Below, piece by piece: positions 8,897 to 18,225 of a stretch of 53,136 bases of DNA. Where the stretch lies: NCBI GenBank assembly GCA_028874335.1, contig JAPPJY010000027.1, positions 1-53,136 on the forward strand, read 5' to 3'. The DNA comes from Gemmatimonadota bacterium (GTDB lineage Bacteria; Latescibacterota; UBA2968; GCA-2709665). The stretch's first letter is position 1. The number at the start of each line of letters is the position of its first letter. A program made the position numbers and the translations under genes. The notes under the pieces are model-generated. The model made no database searches. It worked only from the letters and a program-made list of their open reading frames with translations, and was not told the DNA's origin.

Positions 8897-10147
8897 GTGG
8901 GTTACGAGGTAAAGGACGTCGGTCTTGCGGAGCAGGGATTCAGAAATATCGAATGGGCCGAGAAGCAGATGGGCGCCCTGTTGAAGATAAAGGAACGCTT
9001 CGAGCGTGAAAAGCCGTTCGAGGGATACCGGATCGGCATGGCGCTCCACGTAACCAAAGAGACCGCAGTGCTTGTGCGGACCCTGCGGGCGGGCGGCGCG
9101 ACCGTATCGATAACCGGCTGTAATCCGCTTTCCACGCAGGACGACGTGGCGGCGGCGCTTGCGGCCGAGGACGTCGCGGTCTACGCCTACAAGGGAGAAA
9201 CCCGGGAGGACTATTACCGGTATCTTCGCGCGGTTATAGAGACCCGGCCGCACGTGACCATCGACGACGGCTGCGACCTGGTCAACGAGGTGCACACGAA
9301 CTACGCCGATCTGATCCCGGAGATCGTATGCGGTTGCGAAGAGACCACAACCGGCATCATCCGCCTGCGTGCGATGGAGAAGGACAATGCGCTGAAATAC
9401 CCCATCATTGCCGTTAACGACTGCGATACCAAACACCTGATGGACAATTTCTACGGCACGGGGCAATCGGCGCTGGACGGCGTCGTGCGGGCGTCCAACC
9501 TGCTGATCAGTGGAAAGGCGGTTGTCGTCGTCGGCTACGGCAGTTGCGGCAAGGGCGTGGCGTCGCGGGCGCGGGGACTGGGAGCGGAGGTCATTGTCAC
9601 GGAAGTGGATCCCTTTCGCGCGCTGCAGGCGCGGATGGACGGGTTCCGTGTGATGCCGATGGCGCATGCGGCGGGTATCGGAGACCTGTTTGTCACGGTA
9701 ACCGGCAACAAGCACGTGATCAGCGCGGAACATATGCGGGCCATGAAAGACGGCGCGGTGGTGGCCAATGCCGGGCACTTCGACCTTGAAATCGACGTGG
9801 ACGGGCTCGAGGCGATGGCGGAGAACAAGGAGGAAGTGCGGCCCCTGTTTCACGAATATACAATGAACGGCCGCTCGCTGTTCCTGTGCGGCGAGGGCCG
9901 TCTGGTGAACCTCGCGTGTGCGGAGGGCCATCCGTCCACGGTGATGTCGCTGTCGTTCTGCGATCAGGCCCTCGGGGTTGAATACGGCATCAGGAACGCC
10001 GATTCGCTGGAACCCAGGGTGTACCGTCTGCCCGATGAGATCGACCGCGAGGTCGCCCGGCTGCAACTGGAGGCGATGGACGTAGAAATCGACTCGCTGA
10101 CGGCCGACCAGGAGCGGTATCTCGGTTCCTGGCAGGAGGGCACCTGA
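8897..10147 (+). CDS. ahcY: Adenosylhomocysteinase (S-adenosylhomocysteine hydrolase)
   Basis: NAD-dependent hydrolase of S-adenosylhomocysteine to homocysteine and adenosine, clearing the product inhibitor of methyltransferases. The 416 residues include the substrate region IDDGCDLVNEVH, the NAD-binding GYGSCGKG, and NAGHFDLEID. The C-terminus ends YLGSWQEGT instead of the KYRY-like end, typical of the shorter archaeal/thermophile-type enzymes. Translation starts at a GTG (8897) behind GAGGAG. A strong hairpin follows the stop. Co-transcription with metK is very likely from the 22-bp gap. Confidence 0.97.
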   Translation: MGYEVKDVGLAEQGFRNIEWAEKQMGALLKIKERFEREKPFEGYRIGMALHVTKETAVLVRTLRAGGATVSITGCNPLSTQDDVAAALAAEDVAVYAYKGETREDYYRYLRAVIETRPHVTIDDGCDLVNEVHTNYADLIPEIVCGCEETTTGIIRLRAMEKDNALKYPIIAVNDCDTKHLMDNFYGTGQSALDGVVRASNLLISGKAVVVVGYGSCGKGVASRARGLGAEVIVTEVDPFRALQARMDGFRVMPMAHAAGIGDLFVTVTGNKHVISAEHMRAMKDGAVVANAGHFDLEIDVDGLEAMAENKEEVRPLFHEYTMNGRSLFLCGEGRLVNLACAEGHPSTVMSLSFCDQALGVEYGIRNADSLEPRVYRLPDEIDREVARLQLEAMDVEIDSLTADQERYLGSWQEGT

Positions 10148-10197
10148 GCCGTACGTTTGCTGGACCGCGTTAATGACATTCCTTTCGCGCGCAATGA

Positions 10198-10229
10198 AAA
10201 AGCCCCGGAGAGAAATCCCCGGGGCTTTT
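10198..10229. terminator. Bidirectional terminator between ahcY and the converging barrel gene
   Basis: Perfect 11-bp stem AAAAGCCCCGG (10198-10208) with CCGGGGCTTTT (10219-10229) and a ten-base loop. A T run follows on either strand, so it serves both ahcY and the gene ending at 10263. Confidence 0.9.
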
Positions 10230-10262
10230 CCTGTTTCACCGCGCAGGTCGGCTGGACCGAAA

Positions 10263-11432
10263 TCAAAGACTGTATCTGAGTCTGAAAGAAAGCGTCCAGG
10301 CGTCATCCCATCTGTCCAGCCGGCGGGCGACGTTCAGCCGGAGGAGTTGCCGGGGAAGCGCAATACCCAGACCTGTACTGGTCATGAAGGATGCAAAGCC
10401 CAGTTCTCGGATTCCGGCGAACAGTTGGGCGGATTCCGGCATCAGCCGTGTCCACCCCGCATCCGCGAATACGGTGAGGTTGAGCAGTTGGAATCCTCTG
10501 ACGGGGATTCGCGGAAGGACGTCGCCGTGGAAGGCGTACTCGACGTTGAACAGAACCAGACGGTTGGCGCGAAATTCCTTGATGTCGAACCCGCGCAGGG
10601 TGCCCACGCCGCCCAGGCCGAAGAGGAATTGAGACGCGGCGCTTTGCCGGGTACTCAACCGGGCCCGGACAATCAGGCCCTGTCTGCCGAATCTCACCTT
10701 TTTATAGCGCTTGCCTTCCAGGGTAAGGCCGTGGAAGGCGAAATCCCGAAAGCCGCGTTCGTAGCGCAGGCTTCCGTACCACGCATTCCGGAAAAGCGGA
10801 CTCCCGCCGCGCGTATCGACCGTGACGCCGGCGTACAGCAGGCCGACGTCTCCGGGCCGGGCAGGCGGGTTACTACGAAAGGGGCGGTTCCGGAAGAACA
10901 GACTCCAGGCGGTCCTGACCGCCATGGGCTCGCATCGGTACGCGGTCAGTCCACTGAATAGAGAAAGCGTTCGTTTCGACCTGAGGGCGAACTTCGCTTC
11001 GAATCCGTTTTTCGCCCGGAAATAGTCGCGGTAGTCCCACTTGAAGAGGAGGCTGAACAGGCTGTTTTCGTTGGTGCCGACGATGCCCGGTTCCGGCGTT
11101 TCGGATCTGTCGAAAACAGCGGCGTTCAAGCTGATCTTCCTGCCGCGGTATTCCAACCCGGCTTCCCAACGGGCGGAGCGGCTGGCAAGACCGTATCCAC
11201 TTTCCGCGAAGACCTTGAGCCGGGGCCAATCCTTGCGGCCCACGGACAGGCGGTACCCCAGGAAGGAACCTTCCACGCGATTGTATCGGAGTCGGGCGCC
11301 GCGGTAGAACTTCTCGAACCGGGAGACGTCGCCGGTCTGCGCGCACGCGTCCGATACCCAGACGAGAACCGGGAGAAGGATGAGGAACGCTGCTTTCAAG
11401 TCTGGCGTCCTGTCACGGAGATATCCAGCCAC
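10263..11432 (-). CDS. Omp85/BamA-type outer-membrane beta-barrel without POTRA domains
   Basis: Predicted outer-membrane protein of 389 residues: a hydrophobic export signal ending near DACAQ at about residue 32, then alternating amphipathic strands. Near residue 280 it carries FLFGLGGVGTLRGF, the Omp85 surface-antigen motif that precedes the last strands. No POTRA repeat is visible, so only the barrel half of the family is present. It ends FRLRYSL, lacking the usual terminal aromatic residue. It is the last gene of a minus-strand run, 20 bp after the NtrX-like gene. The start is a GTG behind GGGAG. The cargo or partner is unknown. Confidence 0.75.
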   Translation of the reverse strand: MAGYLRDRTPDLKAAFLILLPVLVWVSDACAQTGDVSRFEKFYRGARLRYNRVEGSFLGYRLSVGRKDWPRLKVFAESGYGLASRSARWEAGLEYRGRKISLNAAVFDRSETPEPGIVGTNENSLFSLLFKWDYRDYFRAKNGFEAKFALRSKRTLSLFSGLTAYRCEPMAVRTAWSLFFRNRPFRSNPPARPGDVGLLYAGVTVDTRGGSPLFRNAWYGSLRYERGFRDFAFHGLTLEGKRYKKVRFGRQGLIVRARLSTRQSAASQFLFGLGGVGTLRGFDIKEFRANRLVLFNVEYAFHGDVLPRIPVRGFQLLNLTVFADAGWTRLMPESAQLFAGIRELGFASFMTSTGLGIALPRQLLRLNVARRLDRWDDAWTLSFRLRYSL

Positions 11433-11452
11433 GCTCCCGCCGACCCGTCCCG

Positions 11453-12835
11453 TCAGCGCTCGATATTATAGTACTTGATTTTCTTGTGGAGGTTTGTACG
11501 GTCAACGCCCAGCAATCTGGCCGCCCTTGTGACGTTCCAGCCATTTTCTATCAATGCATCCGATATGTAGGCCTTTTCCACGTCCTCACGGACTTCATGG
11601 AGGCTCTTGCCGGACCCTGCTCCGGGCAAGGCGACGGCGGCCCCGGGCGCGTCGTCGCCGCGGGCGGGTTCCGGGCCGTCCAGTCCAGGCAGATGGTGGA
11701 CGAGGACCGTGTCTTCGGCGACCATAATGGACAGGCGCTCTATCAGGTTCTTGAGTTCCCTGATGTTGCCCGGCCAGCTGTAATTCTTCAGGGCCTCCAT
11801 CGCCTCGGGGGTGATTTCTTTCGGGCGGAAGTCGTTTTCGTCGGCGTATCCCTTGAGAAAATGCTCCGAGAGCAGCGGTATGTCTTCCTTTCGATCTCTC
11901 AACGGCGGGGCCGTGATGGGCACGACATTGAGCCGGAAGTAGAGGTCCTCCCGGAAAGCGCCGTTCTCTACCTGCTGCTGAAGGTTCTTGTTGGTCGCGG
12001 CGATCACCCTCACGTCCACTTTCAGGGTCTTCGACCCGCCAACCCGCTCGAATTCCCCCTGCTCGAGGGCCCGAAGGACCTTCGCCTGGACGCTCAGGCT
12101 CATATCGCCGATTTCGTCCAGGAACAGCGTCCCGCCATCGGCCTGAAGGAACTTGCCGTCGCGTGTTTTCACCGAGCCTGTAAACGCGCCCCGGTCGCTG
12201 CCGAACAGTTCGCTCTCGATGAGCTCTTCCGGAATCGCGGCGCAGTTGACTTTCACGAAAGGACCCTTGCTGCGCCGGCTGTTTCTGTGGATGTCCCTGG
12301 CAACCAGTTCCTTGCCCGTACCGCTTTCACCCAGGATCAGGACGCGACCGTTCGTTGGCGCGACCTTTCCAATCTGTTCCCGTACGGATGCAATGGCGCT
12401 GCTCTTGCCCACCATTTCGAATCGCATTTCGAACTTTCGTCGCAAATCGCGATTCTCCTCGGTCAGTTCGATGCTCTCAAGCGCATGGGAGAGCGTGAGC
12501 AGTACTTTTTCACGGGACAGCGGCTTTTCAAGGAAATCGTACGCGCCCAGCTTCGTAGCCACGACCGCGTCGTGGACGGTTCCGTGGCCTGAAATCATGA
12601 TGACGGCCAGGTTAGGATCGTTCTGCCGGGCGGTTTTCAGGATTTCAATCCCGTTCGTTCCCGGAAGGACGATGTCCAGCAGGACCACGTGCGGAGACTC
12701 GGTTTCTATCGCGGCCAGCGCTTCCGTTCCCGAAGCCGCGCAGACAACCCGGTAACCTTCGGCAGACAGGATCATCTCCAGGGTCCGGCGGATGTTGCGT
12801 TCGTCGTCCACCACCAGAATGGTCGGTTCGGTCAT
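11453..12835 (-). CDS. Sigma54-dependent response regulator, NtrX/NtrC family
   Basis: The 460 residues comprise a receiver domain (acidic pocket D10/D11, phospho-acceptor D54, switch Lys in EKP near 104), an AAA+ domain with Walker A GESGTGKE at 169-176, and a Fis-type helix-turn-helix at the end (NVTRAARLLGVDRTNLHKKI). The sigma54-contact loop reads GAFTGS at 216-221 where the consensus is GAFTGA. The start overlaps the stop of the kinase gene as ATGA, so the pair is translationally coupled. Phosphorylated family members open sigma54 promoters. Targets are unknown; the flanking barrel genes are obvious candidates. NtrX is the closest named relative I recognise. Confidence 0.93.
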   Translation of the reverse strand: MTEPTILVVDDERNIRRTLEMILSAEGYRVVCAASGTEALAAIETESPHVVLLDIVLPGTNGIEILKTARQNDPNLAVIMISGHGTVHDAVVATKLGAYDFLEKPLSREKVLLTLSHALESIELTEENRDLRRKFEMRFEMVGKSSAIASVREQIGKVAPTNGRVLILGESGTGKELVARDIHRNSRRSKGPFVKVNCAAIPEELIESELFGSDRGAFTGSVKTRDGKFLQADGGTLFLDEIGDMSLSVQAKVLRALEQGEFERVGGSKTLKVDVRVIAATNKNLQQQVENGAFREDLYFRLNVVPITAPPLRDRKEDIPLLSEHFLKGYADENDFRPKEITPEAMEALKNYSWPGNIRELKNLIERLSIMVAEDTVLVHHLPGLDGPEPARGDDAPGAAVALPGAGSGKSLHEVREDVEKAYISDALIENGWNVTRAARLLGVDRTNLHKKIKYYNIER

Positions 12836-14328
12836 ATGCTTTCCTCCGGCTGTCTCGCAGGTACCCCGGGTACGGGCAGCGTAATCTCGAACTGAGCGCC
12901 CCCTCCCGGCGCGCTCGCCGCAACGATCTGGCCGCCGTGGCTCTCGATGATGCTCCGGACCTCGGCCAGGCCCATGCCCATGCCGCTTTGTTTGGATGTC
13001 ACATGCGGCTGGAAGATGCGCTCGCGGTCCCGTTCGGGCACACCGGGTCCGGAATCCACGACCAGGAGTTTGACCGAATCCGGGTGGTTCTCGGTCTGAA
13101 TGACGATCCGGCCGTGTTGTCCCGCGGCTTCGAGTCCGTTTTCGATCAGGTTGATCAGCACACGGCGCATCTGTTCGCTGTCCAGGTCCAGATCGGGGAC
13201 CTTCGGCGTAAGATCGAGCACAATACCGGCTTCGGGGTAAAGCCGCACGATATCCGTGATCACGTCGTTCAGGCTGTGCCGTCCCAGGGACAGGGAAGGC
13301 ATGCGTGCGAAGTCGGCGAATTCCTGAACCAGTTTTCGCAGGCTTTCCACCTCTTCAGTAACGATTTCGGTGCAGTCATGCACAAGCCTGGTATAGGCGG
13401 GGTCATTGCCGGGGTATTTGTCGCGGATCTGCTGGACCGTGAGCTGTATTGGTGTCAGCGGATTCTTGATTTCATGGGCAAGACGCCGGGCGATTTCACG
13501 CCAGGCGGCGATTTTTTCGGCCTCGAGACGCTGCCGGCGGTTCTGGGTCAGGTCTTCCGCCATCCGGTTGAAGGAACCGATCAGCAGTCCGATTTCGTCG
13601 TCCCGTCCGGCAGGAATGCGGTAGTCCAGATTGTCCTTGGCGAGTTCGCGGGTTCCCTTGACGAGTTCGTCCAGCGGATGCGTAACGCCGAAGCCGATAC
13701 GGACGCCCATCAGGCATGCAAGCAGAAGCAGTCCAATGGTCGCGGCAAGGAAATAGAAGAAGAACTCGCTCCGGAGGTCGCTACCTATCATCCGCAGGTA
13801 CTGATGGGCCTGGACCGCCTGTTCGACGTTGTTGAGTTCGATCATGGGGCTCGTGATGACGAGGGCCGCGTCGGAGGGGCCATCCCGGAATATGGGCACG
13901 AACATCTCCAGCGACGCGTCGCCGTCGTCCGCCCTGCGCACGACGGAACCGGAAGGTGGACCCTGCAGGTTCAGCGACGCGATTTCCACGGCTTTCGCAA
14001 ACCGGAGCTTTGCGTCGCCAAGGTCGTGGCTGTCCAGCAGATCGCGAATAGGCTGAAGGTCTTGCGAGCGAACGGCTTCCGCCGGCAGCGTCGACCGGAA
14101 GAGACGGTTTCCGATATCGCCGAGCGCCTCTTTGCGGCTTTCGTAGTGGTTTTTTGCCAGGTCCACCGCGTCATTCAATGCCAGGCTGGTACTCGCGCTG
14201 ATGTTGTCCTGGAGCTGAAGGCCGGATTCCAGGAAGTGTTGCGCCAGCAGGGACAATGCCAGGGTCGTGCCCAGGGTAAGGGCGATGAGGGCGATAATGA
14301 TGCGCCATCGCAGGGGTAGGGACCTCAT
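12832..14328 (-). CDS. Membrane sensor histidine kinase, NtrY-like
   Basis: The 498 residues hold TM helix 1 at about 10-30, a periplasmic domain of about 155 residues, TM helix 2 at about 189-212, HAMP, dimerisation/phospho-acceptor helix with His285 in LAHEIKNP, and HATPase with NLIENGLEAA, DSGPGVP and GMGMGLAEV. The HEIKNPLTPIQLTVQQIRDK stretch is typical of NtrY kinases. No PAS domain is evident between HAMP and the kinase core, which is shorter than classical NtrY. It overlaps DUF4390 upstream and the regulator downstream by 4 bases each, making a tight three-gene unit. The stimulus is unknown. Confidence 0.93.
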   Translation of the reverse strand: MRSLPLRWRIIIALIALTLGTTLALSLLAQHFLESGLQLQDNISASTSLALNDAVDLAKNHYESRKEALGDIGNRLFRSTLPAEAVRSQDLQPIRDLLDSHDLGDAKLRFAKAVEIASLNLQGPPSGSVVRRADDGDASLEMFVPIFRDGPSDAALVITSPMIELNNVEQAVQAHQYLRMIGSDLRSEFFFYFLAATIGLLLLACLMGVRIGFGVTHPLDELVKGTRELAKDNLDYRIPAGRDDEIGLLIGSFNRMAEDLTQNRRQRLEAEKIAAWREIARRLAHEIKNPLTPIQLTVQQIRDKYPGNDPAYTRLVHDCTEIVTEEVESLRKLVQEFADFARMPSLSLGRHSLNDVITDIVRLYPEAGIVLDLTPKVPDLDLDSEQMRRVLINLIENGLEAAGQHGRIVIQTENHPDSVKLLVVDSGPGVPERDRERIFQPHVTSKQSGMGMGLAEVRSIIESHGGQIVAASAPGGGAQFEITLPVPGVPARQPEESI

Positions 14329-14951
14329 TGCAGATCCTCCGGCGAGAATTGGCTGACTTCGATCCAGGGTGTCCGGTCCGTGGGCCGGTCCAGTGAGATG
14401 AAGAGCTCCAGCAGGCTTCCCTTCTGAAGGAAGTTGAGCCAGCGGCGGGACCGCACCTCCTGTTCAACGGAGATGGGTGTGAGACCCACGCGAAGGCGCA
14501 GATTGAATTTCCGCCCGTCCGGAAGCGGTCCCAGCGGGAGCCCCCGATGTATCGAGCAGAACGCCCTGACCGTGTCGAAATGGGCAGTCTGAAGGGTGTC
14601 CAGGCGGCCGGTATCGCGCACCACCCGGTACCGGCCCTCCCAGATGTCGTGGTCGAGTCGCATGCCGAGTGCGTACTCCAGCGCCTTCGACTGCCGGTCC
14701 GAATCCAGCCGGAACTCCATGACCACGGAGGTGATGAGGCCGGATGCGATGGCATCCAGCGCGCGCCTGGAGAAGAGTGAATCCAGTTCGATATTCAGTT
14801 TGAGCGTGTCCGCCTGCAGGTAGACCGTATGCGCGGCGACCGCAACGTCCGGGGAGTCGGCGCGCGCCTGGGTTGCAACAAAAAAAAAGAGGCAAGCGCA
14901 TATGCTGACAATTCGCCTGGACGCCTCCGCTTTGCCTCGATTTGTATGCAT
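14325..14951 (-). CDS. DUF4390-family exported protein
   Basis: The 208-residue protein has an N-terminal signal peptide (hydrophobic core VSICACLFFFVATQARA, ending near residue 32) and a soluble domain matching my recollection of DUF4390: LQADTLKLNIELDSLFS, then LDAIASGLITSVVMEFRL and a late FLQKGSLLELFISL. In Betaproteobacteria DUF4390 proteins sit just before NtrY-like kinases. The same arrangement here, with a 4-base overlap, suggests a periplasmic accessory to the kinase. Biochemical role unknown. Confidence 0.72.
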   Translation of the reverse strand: MHTNRGKAEASRRIVSICACLFFFVATQARADSPDVAVAAHTVYLQADTLKLNIELDSLFSRRALDAIASGLITSVVMEFRLDSDRQSKALEYALGMRLDHDIWEGRYRVVRDTGRLDTLQTAHFDTVRAFCSIHRGLPLGPLPDGRKFNLRLRVGLTPISVEQEVRSRRWLNFLQKGSLLELFISLDRPTDRTPWIEVSQFSPEDLQ

Positions 14952-15086
14952 TTCGGGAGATTGGTGAGCTTTCAGCGGTCCGGACGGACAGCCGGGTGCC
15001 GTGGTGGAACACTCGCCGAACGGTGACCTGTTCTCTGGAGCGGACGCGAGGGATCTGTACGCGCCGCACAGGGCGTCACCCGCGAC

Positions 15087-16376
15087 TCAGAGGCCCAGAT
15101 TGATACCGCCGAACCGGTGGAATTTTACAATTAGCGTGCCCCTTTTCAAGCCGTAGCTGATGTCGACCCGGTTAAACAGCAGTGCGCCGATGCCATATGT
15201 GCCGTTCGAATCCCTGCGATGAAATGCCGCGACCGGTCTGCGTATTGCGGCCCACTCGGCAAAGCAGTAGAGCCTCCCGATCGGGCGGGTCGCGATCGCA
15301 TAGACACCTTCGATTGAAACAAACTCCGTACCGCCCTCGGGGCCGATCGCGCGTCGTTCGAAACCCCTGAGCTGATTCTCGCCATCCAGGTAGAACCGTT
15401 CGAAAAAGGGCGGCGAACCCGCAATCAGCCCCGCCCTTCCACCCACGCTGAGGGTCTGTCCGGGCAGCGTGGCAAAGTGACGATAGGCCTCCACCCGGGA
15501 TCGGAGGTAGCTCGCGTTGGTGCCCAGGGCGCCGGGGGCGAAGTCCAGTCGGAAGTTGAGGTCGAATCCCGCCGCGCCGCCCCAGAACCTGGAGGCGGGC
15601 TGCCGGTAGAGTTCGATGCCGAAGGTGGATATTGGTGTGCGGCCGAGGGCCGAGATGATTTCCCGCGTGAACTCCGGGCCCGATATGAAGACATCCGGCT
15701 CATCGAAGTCGTTGATGCGAACCTGGTCGAGGGCGTAACGGGCCACCAGCCGGTATTTCTCGCCGATAGGTTTCCCAAGGCCCACCGCGCCGCCGATTCT
15801 GTCCACGTCGTACAGGCCGCGCTTCTGCGGGTCTGGACTGCGGTACATATCGCGGTCGGCCCTTGAGAAGTGGCCCTTCACGTGAAGCGACGTGTACCCG
15901 CTGTTAAGCCATGGGTCGGTATAGCTGAAGCCGAAGCGCTGCAGGCGCTCGCCGTGCGAATACGCCACGCCTACGGTCTTGCCTTCTCCGCCGAGGTTGA
16001 CGTGATAGGCGTCGGCGGCGAGCCCGAATCCGTCCAGTTCCGTGTATTCGAAGCTGACGCCGACGTCGCCGAATCGCTTCTCGTCGACGTAGACGACCAG
16101 GACGGCCTTGCCCTGCTCGGTGCCGGGTTTCGGCGCGACGTGTACCGTGCGGAAGAGGCGGGTGCGGTAGAGCGACTCGCGGCTGGCATCCAGCCTTCCA
16201 GGCGTCAGCCGGTCACCCTTGTGGATGGGCAGGGATCGCAGGATGATGTCTGCTTTCGTCTTGTGATTGCCCCTGACCTCGATTCGTTCGACAACGTATC
16301 CAGTGGCATCCTGGGCGTACACGGATGGCGTCGTACAGGCGAAGAGGAGGGTGAAAAGGACAATCACGCGCGACAT
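15087..16376 (-). CDS. Omp85-family outer-membrane protein with one POTRA domain
   Basis: The 429-residue protein has a signal peptide ending near VYAQ, a single POTRA module (VVERIEVRGNHKTKADIILR to LYRTRLFRTVHV, about residues 28-82), and a beta-barrel with the late motif RFYLDGENQLRGFERRAIG. The ATG at 16376 is chosen because GGAGGT lies eight bases before it; the frame extends 11 codons further without a site. One POTRA is fewer than BamA (five) or TamA (three), closer to two-partner or patatin-like Omp85 proteins. It ends GGINLGL with no terminal aromatic residue. It leads the minus-strand run into DUF4390/NtrYX. Confidence 0.82.
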   Translation of the reverse strand: MSRVIVLFTLLFACTTPSVYAQDATGYVVERIEVRGNHKTKADIILRSLPIHKGDRLTPGRLDASRESLYRTRLFRTVHVAPKPGTEQGKAVLVVYVDEKRFGDVGVSFEYTELDGFGLAADAYHVNLGGEGKTVGVAYSHGERLQRFGFSYTDPWLNSGYTSLHVKGHFSRADRDMYRSPDPQKRGLYDVDRIGGAVGLGKPIGEKYRLVARYALDQVRINDFDEPDVFISGPEFTREIISALGRTPISTFGIELYRQPASRFWGGAAGFDLNFRLDFAPGALGTNASYLRSRVEAYRHFATLPGQTLSVGGRAGLIAGSPPFFERFYLDGENQLRGFERRAIGPEGGTEFVSIEGVYAIATRPIGRLYCFAEWAAIRRPVAAFHRRDSNGTYGIGALLFNRVDISYGLKRGTLIVKFHRFGGINLGL

Positions 16377-16484
16377 CGATACTGACCTCCGCTGGAATCC
16401 GTCGACCACATTCAGAGCGGTGAATCAGAGTGCGCAAAAACCGTACCAGTACGGCCGTTTGGAATTGGACGCAAACGAGATTGA

Positions 16485-16563
16485 AAAACAACCAGTTATG
16501 CCGAAATCTGCGGCAGGCGCATCGCCATATCCTGTGAAAGAATAACACAGATGTGGTTGTTTT
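16485..16563. repeat. 10-bp inverted repeat upstream of the Omp85 gene
   Basis: AAAACAACCA (16485-16494) and TGGTTGTTTT (16554-16563) are perfect inverted copies 59 bases apart, about 110-190 bases upstream of the Omp85 start. They could be a paired operator or a long hairpin. Otherwise I see no gene in 16410-16676. Confidence 0.3.
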
Positions 16564-16676
16564 GCAACAGGTTTGTGGTTTCCGGGGTACAGTCTGAGAT
16601 TGGGAAGGGCCGAGAGGATGAGGTGACGCCGGGGACCGGGGATTACAGGCGACTGGGAAAGCTGCGGTCCCCGAAA

Positions 16677-16877
16677 GGCTAACCTTGATTCGTAAGTCTT
16701 CGGGGACGTTAATTCGAATATATGCTTGTAAATAAAGGTGATTAGACGGCTGATTACCAGGAAACACCAGGTCACTGGACGTGAACGGAAGAAACGTCCT
16801 GCTAAACGTCGAAAACGCCCCGTTTCGGAGGGTTTAATCGCGTCGCCGCGTTGCTGTTTTTTTCGGATTAAGGCTAA
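16677..16877 (+). mobile_element. 201-bp dispersed repeat, copy 1 (MITE-like)
   Basis: First of three 201-bp copies. Edges are GGCTAA at both ends. Inside a TA at each end, an imperfect terminal inverted repeat reads ACCTTGATTCG on the left and GCCTTAATCCG on the right (reverse complement). It is about 90% identical to copy 2 by hand count (about 21 substitutions, no indels). The right edge overlaps the TAG stop of the minus-strand dehydrogenase gene at 16874-16876. No transposase is inside; IS630/Tc1-like mobilisation is inferred from the TA boundaries only. Confidence 0.75.
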
Positions 16878-17869
16878 GAGGCCGATATCGGGGCGATGTC
16901 GACCATGGTGCGCAGGCCAGGCGGAGCCCGATGGATGACCGGAATCGCATTGGTGACGATCGAACACGTGGCCACGTCTCCGTTGATGCCGCCGGCAACC
17001 GTAAGATCGACTTCCGGAGTCCCGAAAACGCGGATGCGGTCTCGGGGCTGGGATTCGCCCACTGCCGCCCGAAACACGAGCGTGAGGACTTCCCGATTGT
17101 CCGCAAAACCCCGTCCCGTCTGGTTGACGCCCGTGGCGCGGCCGGCCTGGATGGACCAGTCCTTTCCCCGCACCTCCGTTCGCGCGATCACCGGTTCCAC
17201 GATATCCTCGGTCCTGTCCAGACTCCAGCCGAGTCTGGATGCGATCATTTGCATGGATTGCGTCAATCCCACGTGGCGGATCTGACGGTTTCTGACGCGT
17301 TTCTGAAACGCGTCGACGGAGAGTCCGGCGCCGATCTTCTGACGGAAGGGGAGGCGACGCCGGGATGCGTCCTGGATGCGTTCGATCAGGATGGAATCCA
17401 CGTTACGGCACACCGCCGTCGTGGCCACTGGCAGAAAGTCCATCAGAAAGCCCGGATTCACGCCGGTACCCAGTATTGATACCCGGTTCGCCTTCGCGAG
17501 GTCGTCGACGCGCCGGGCGAGTTCCGGCTCGGCATCCCATGGATACGCCAGTTCCTCGCAGGTGGAAACGACGTTCAGGCCGCCTTCCATCGCCTGTTCC
17601 AGCGTGGGGTACAGCGCCCGAATGTCGGACACCGTCGTGACAACGGCCACGTCGGCGTCATTCATCATTCCGGCGTCCAAAGAACCCTCCACGACGACGT
17701 TCAGCGGACGATCCAGGTTGTACGCGGCCCCCAGGTCCCGACCCGACTTTTCGGGGTCCGCGTCCACGGCGCCGACGACCTGCAGGTGGTCCTTTTCCGT
17801 GAGATAGGGACCGAGCATCTGGCCGAGCGGCCCCAGACCGATATGCAAAATACGAATGGGATTCGACAT
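16874..17869 (-). CDS. NAD(P)-dependent dehydrogenase, 2,4-diaminopentanoate-dehydrogenase-like
   Basis: The 331-residue protein has an N-terminal Rossmann fold (IRILHIGLGPLGQML) and a dihydrodipicolinate-reductase-like overall plan. VVSTCEELAYPW and GTGVNPGFLMDFLPV are typical of the 2,4-diaminopentanoate dehydrogenase family from ornithine fermentation. The true substrate cannot be told from sequence. The ATG at 17869 gives the start MSNPIRILHIG; the frame runs 77 codons further upstream without similarity. The TAG stop coincides with the edge of repeat copy 1. It diverges from lutC across about 356 bp. Confidence 0.75.
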   Translation of the reverse strand: MSNPIRILHIGLGPLGQMLGPYLTEKDHLQVVGAVDADPEKSGRDLGAAYNLDRPLNVVVEGSLDAGMMNDADVAVVTTVSDIRALYPTLEQAMEGGLNVVSTCEELAYPWDAEPELARRVDDLAKANRVSILGTGVNPGFLMDFLPVATTAVCRNVDSILIERIQDASRRRLPFRQKIGAGLSVDAFQKRVRNRQIRHVGLTQSMQMIASRLGWSLDRTEDIVEPVIARTEVRGKDWSIQAGRATGVNQTGRGFADNREVLTLVFRAAVGESQPRDRIRVFGTPEVDLTVAGGINGDVATCSIVTNAIPVIHRAPPGLRTMVDIAPISAS

Positions 17870-18144
17870 CCGGAATGTTCTCTCTTTCCTCTGTGAATAA
17901 AGTACCATTTGGAAGTCAGATTGCCAGGCCGGCCGGAATCCCGGCGCCAATGGATTCACACGCGGAAGACCGCCCCCCGATGCGGGCATTGACGCCGGTT
18001 TCAATGCACCGGATCGACCGGTTCCGGACGGACGGAATCCGGCTGCCAGCGGCAGAAAACAGGGTCCGACGAATATACGTTTGAGAGGAAACCGCGCCAA
18101 ACGAAAATGAACGGGTTCGGGTGATCAGTCCGTCCGGGAGACGG

Positions 18145-18173
18145 TTGACCGGAGGCCGTTTTGCGCTTACCTT
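18145..18173 (+). promoter_or_regulatory. Possible sigma70 promoter for lutC-lutBA
   Basis: TTGACC (18145-18150), a 17-base spacer and TACCTT (18168-18173). The -35 matches 5 of 6 and the -10 only 3 of 6. It lies in the divergent gap 17870-18225, which otherwise holds nothing I recognise. Confidence 0.3.
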
Positions 18174-18225
18174 GTTGGCGCCCGATCGGGGCGGTTTCAA
18201 TGTGTTTTCGAAAGGGGACGGGGCG

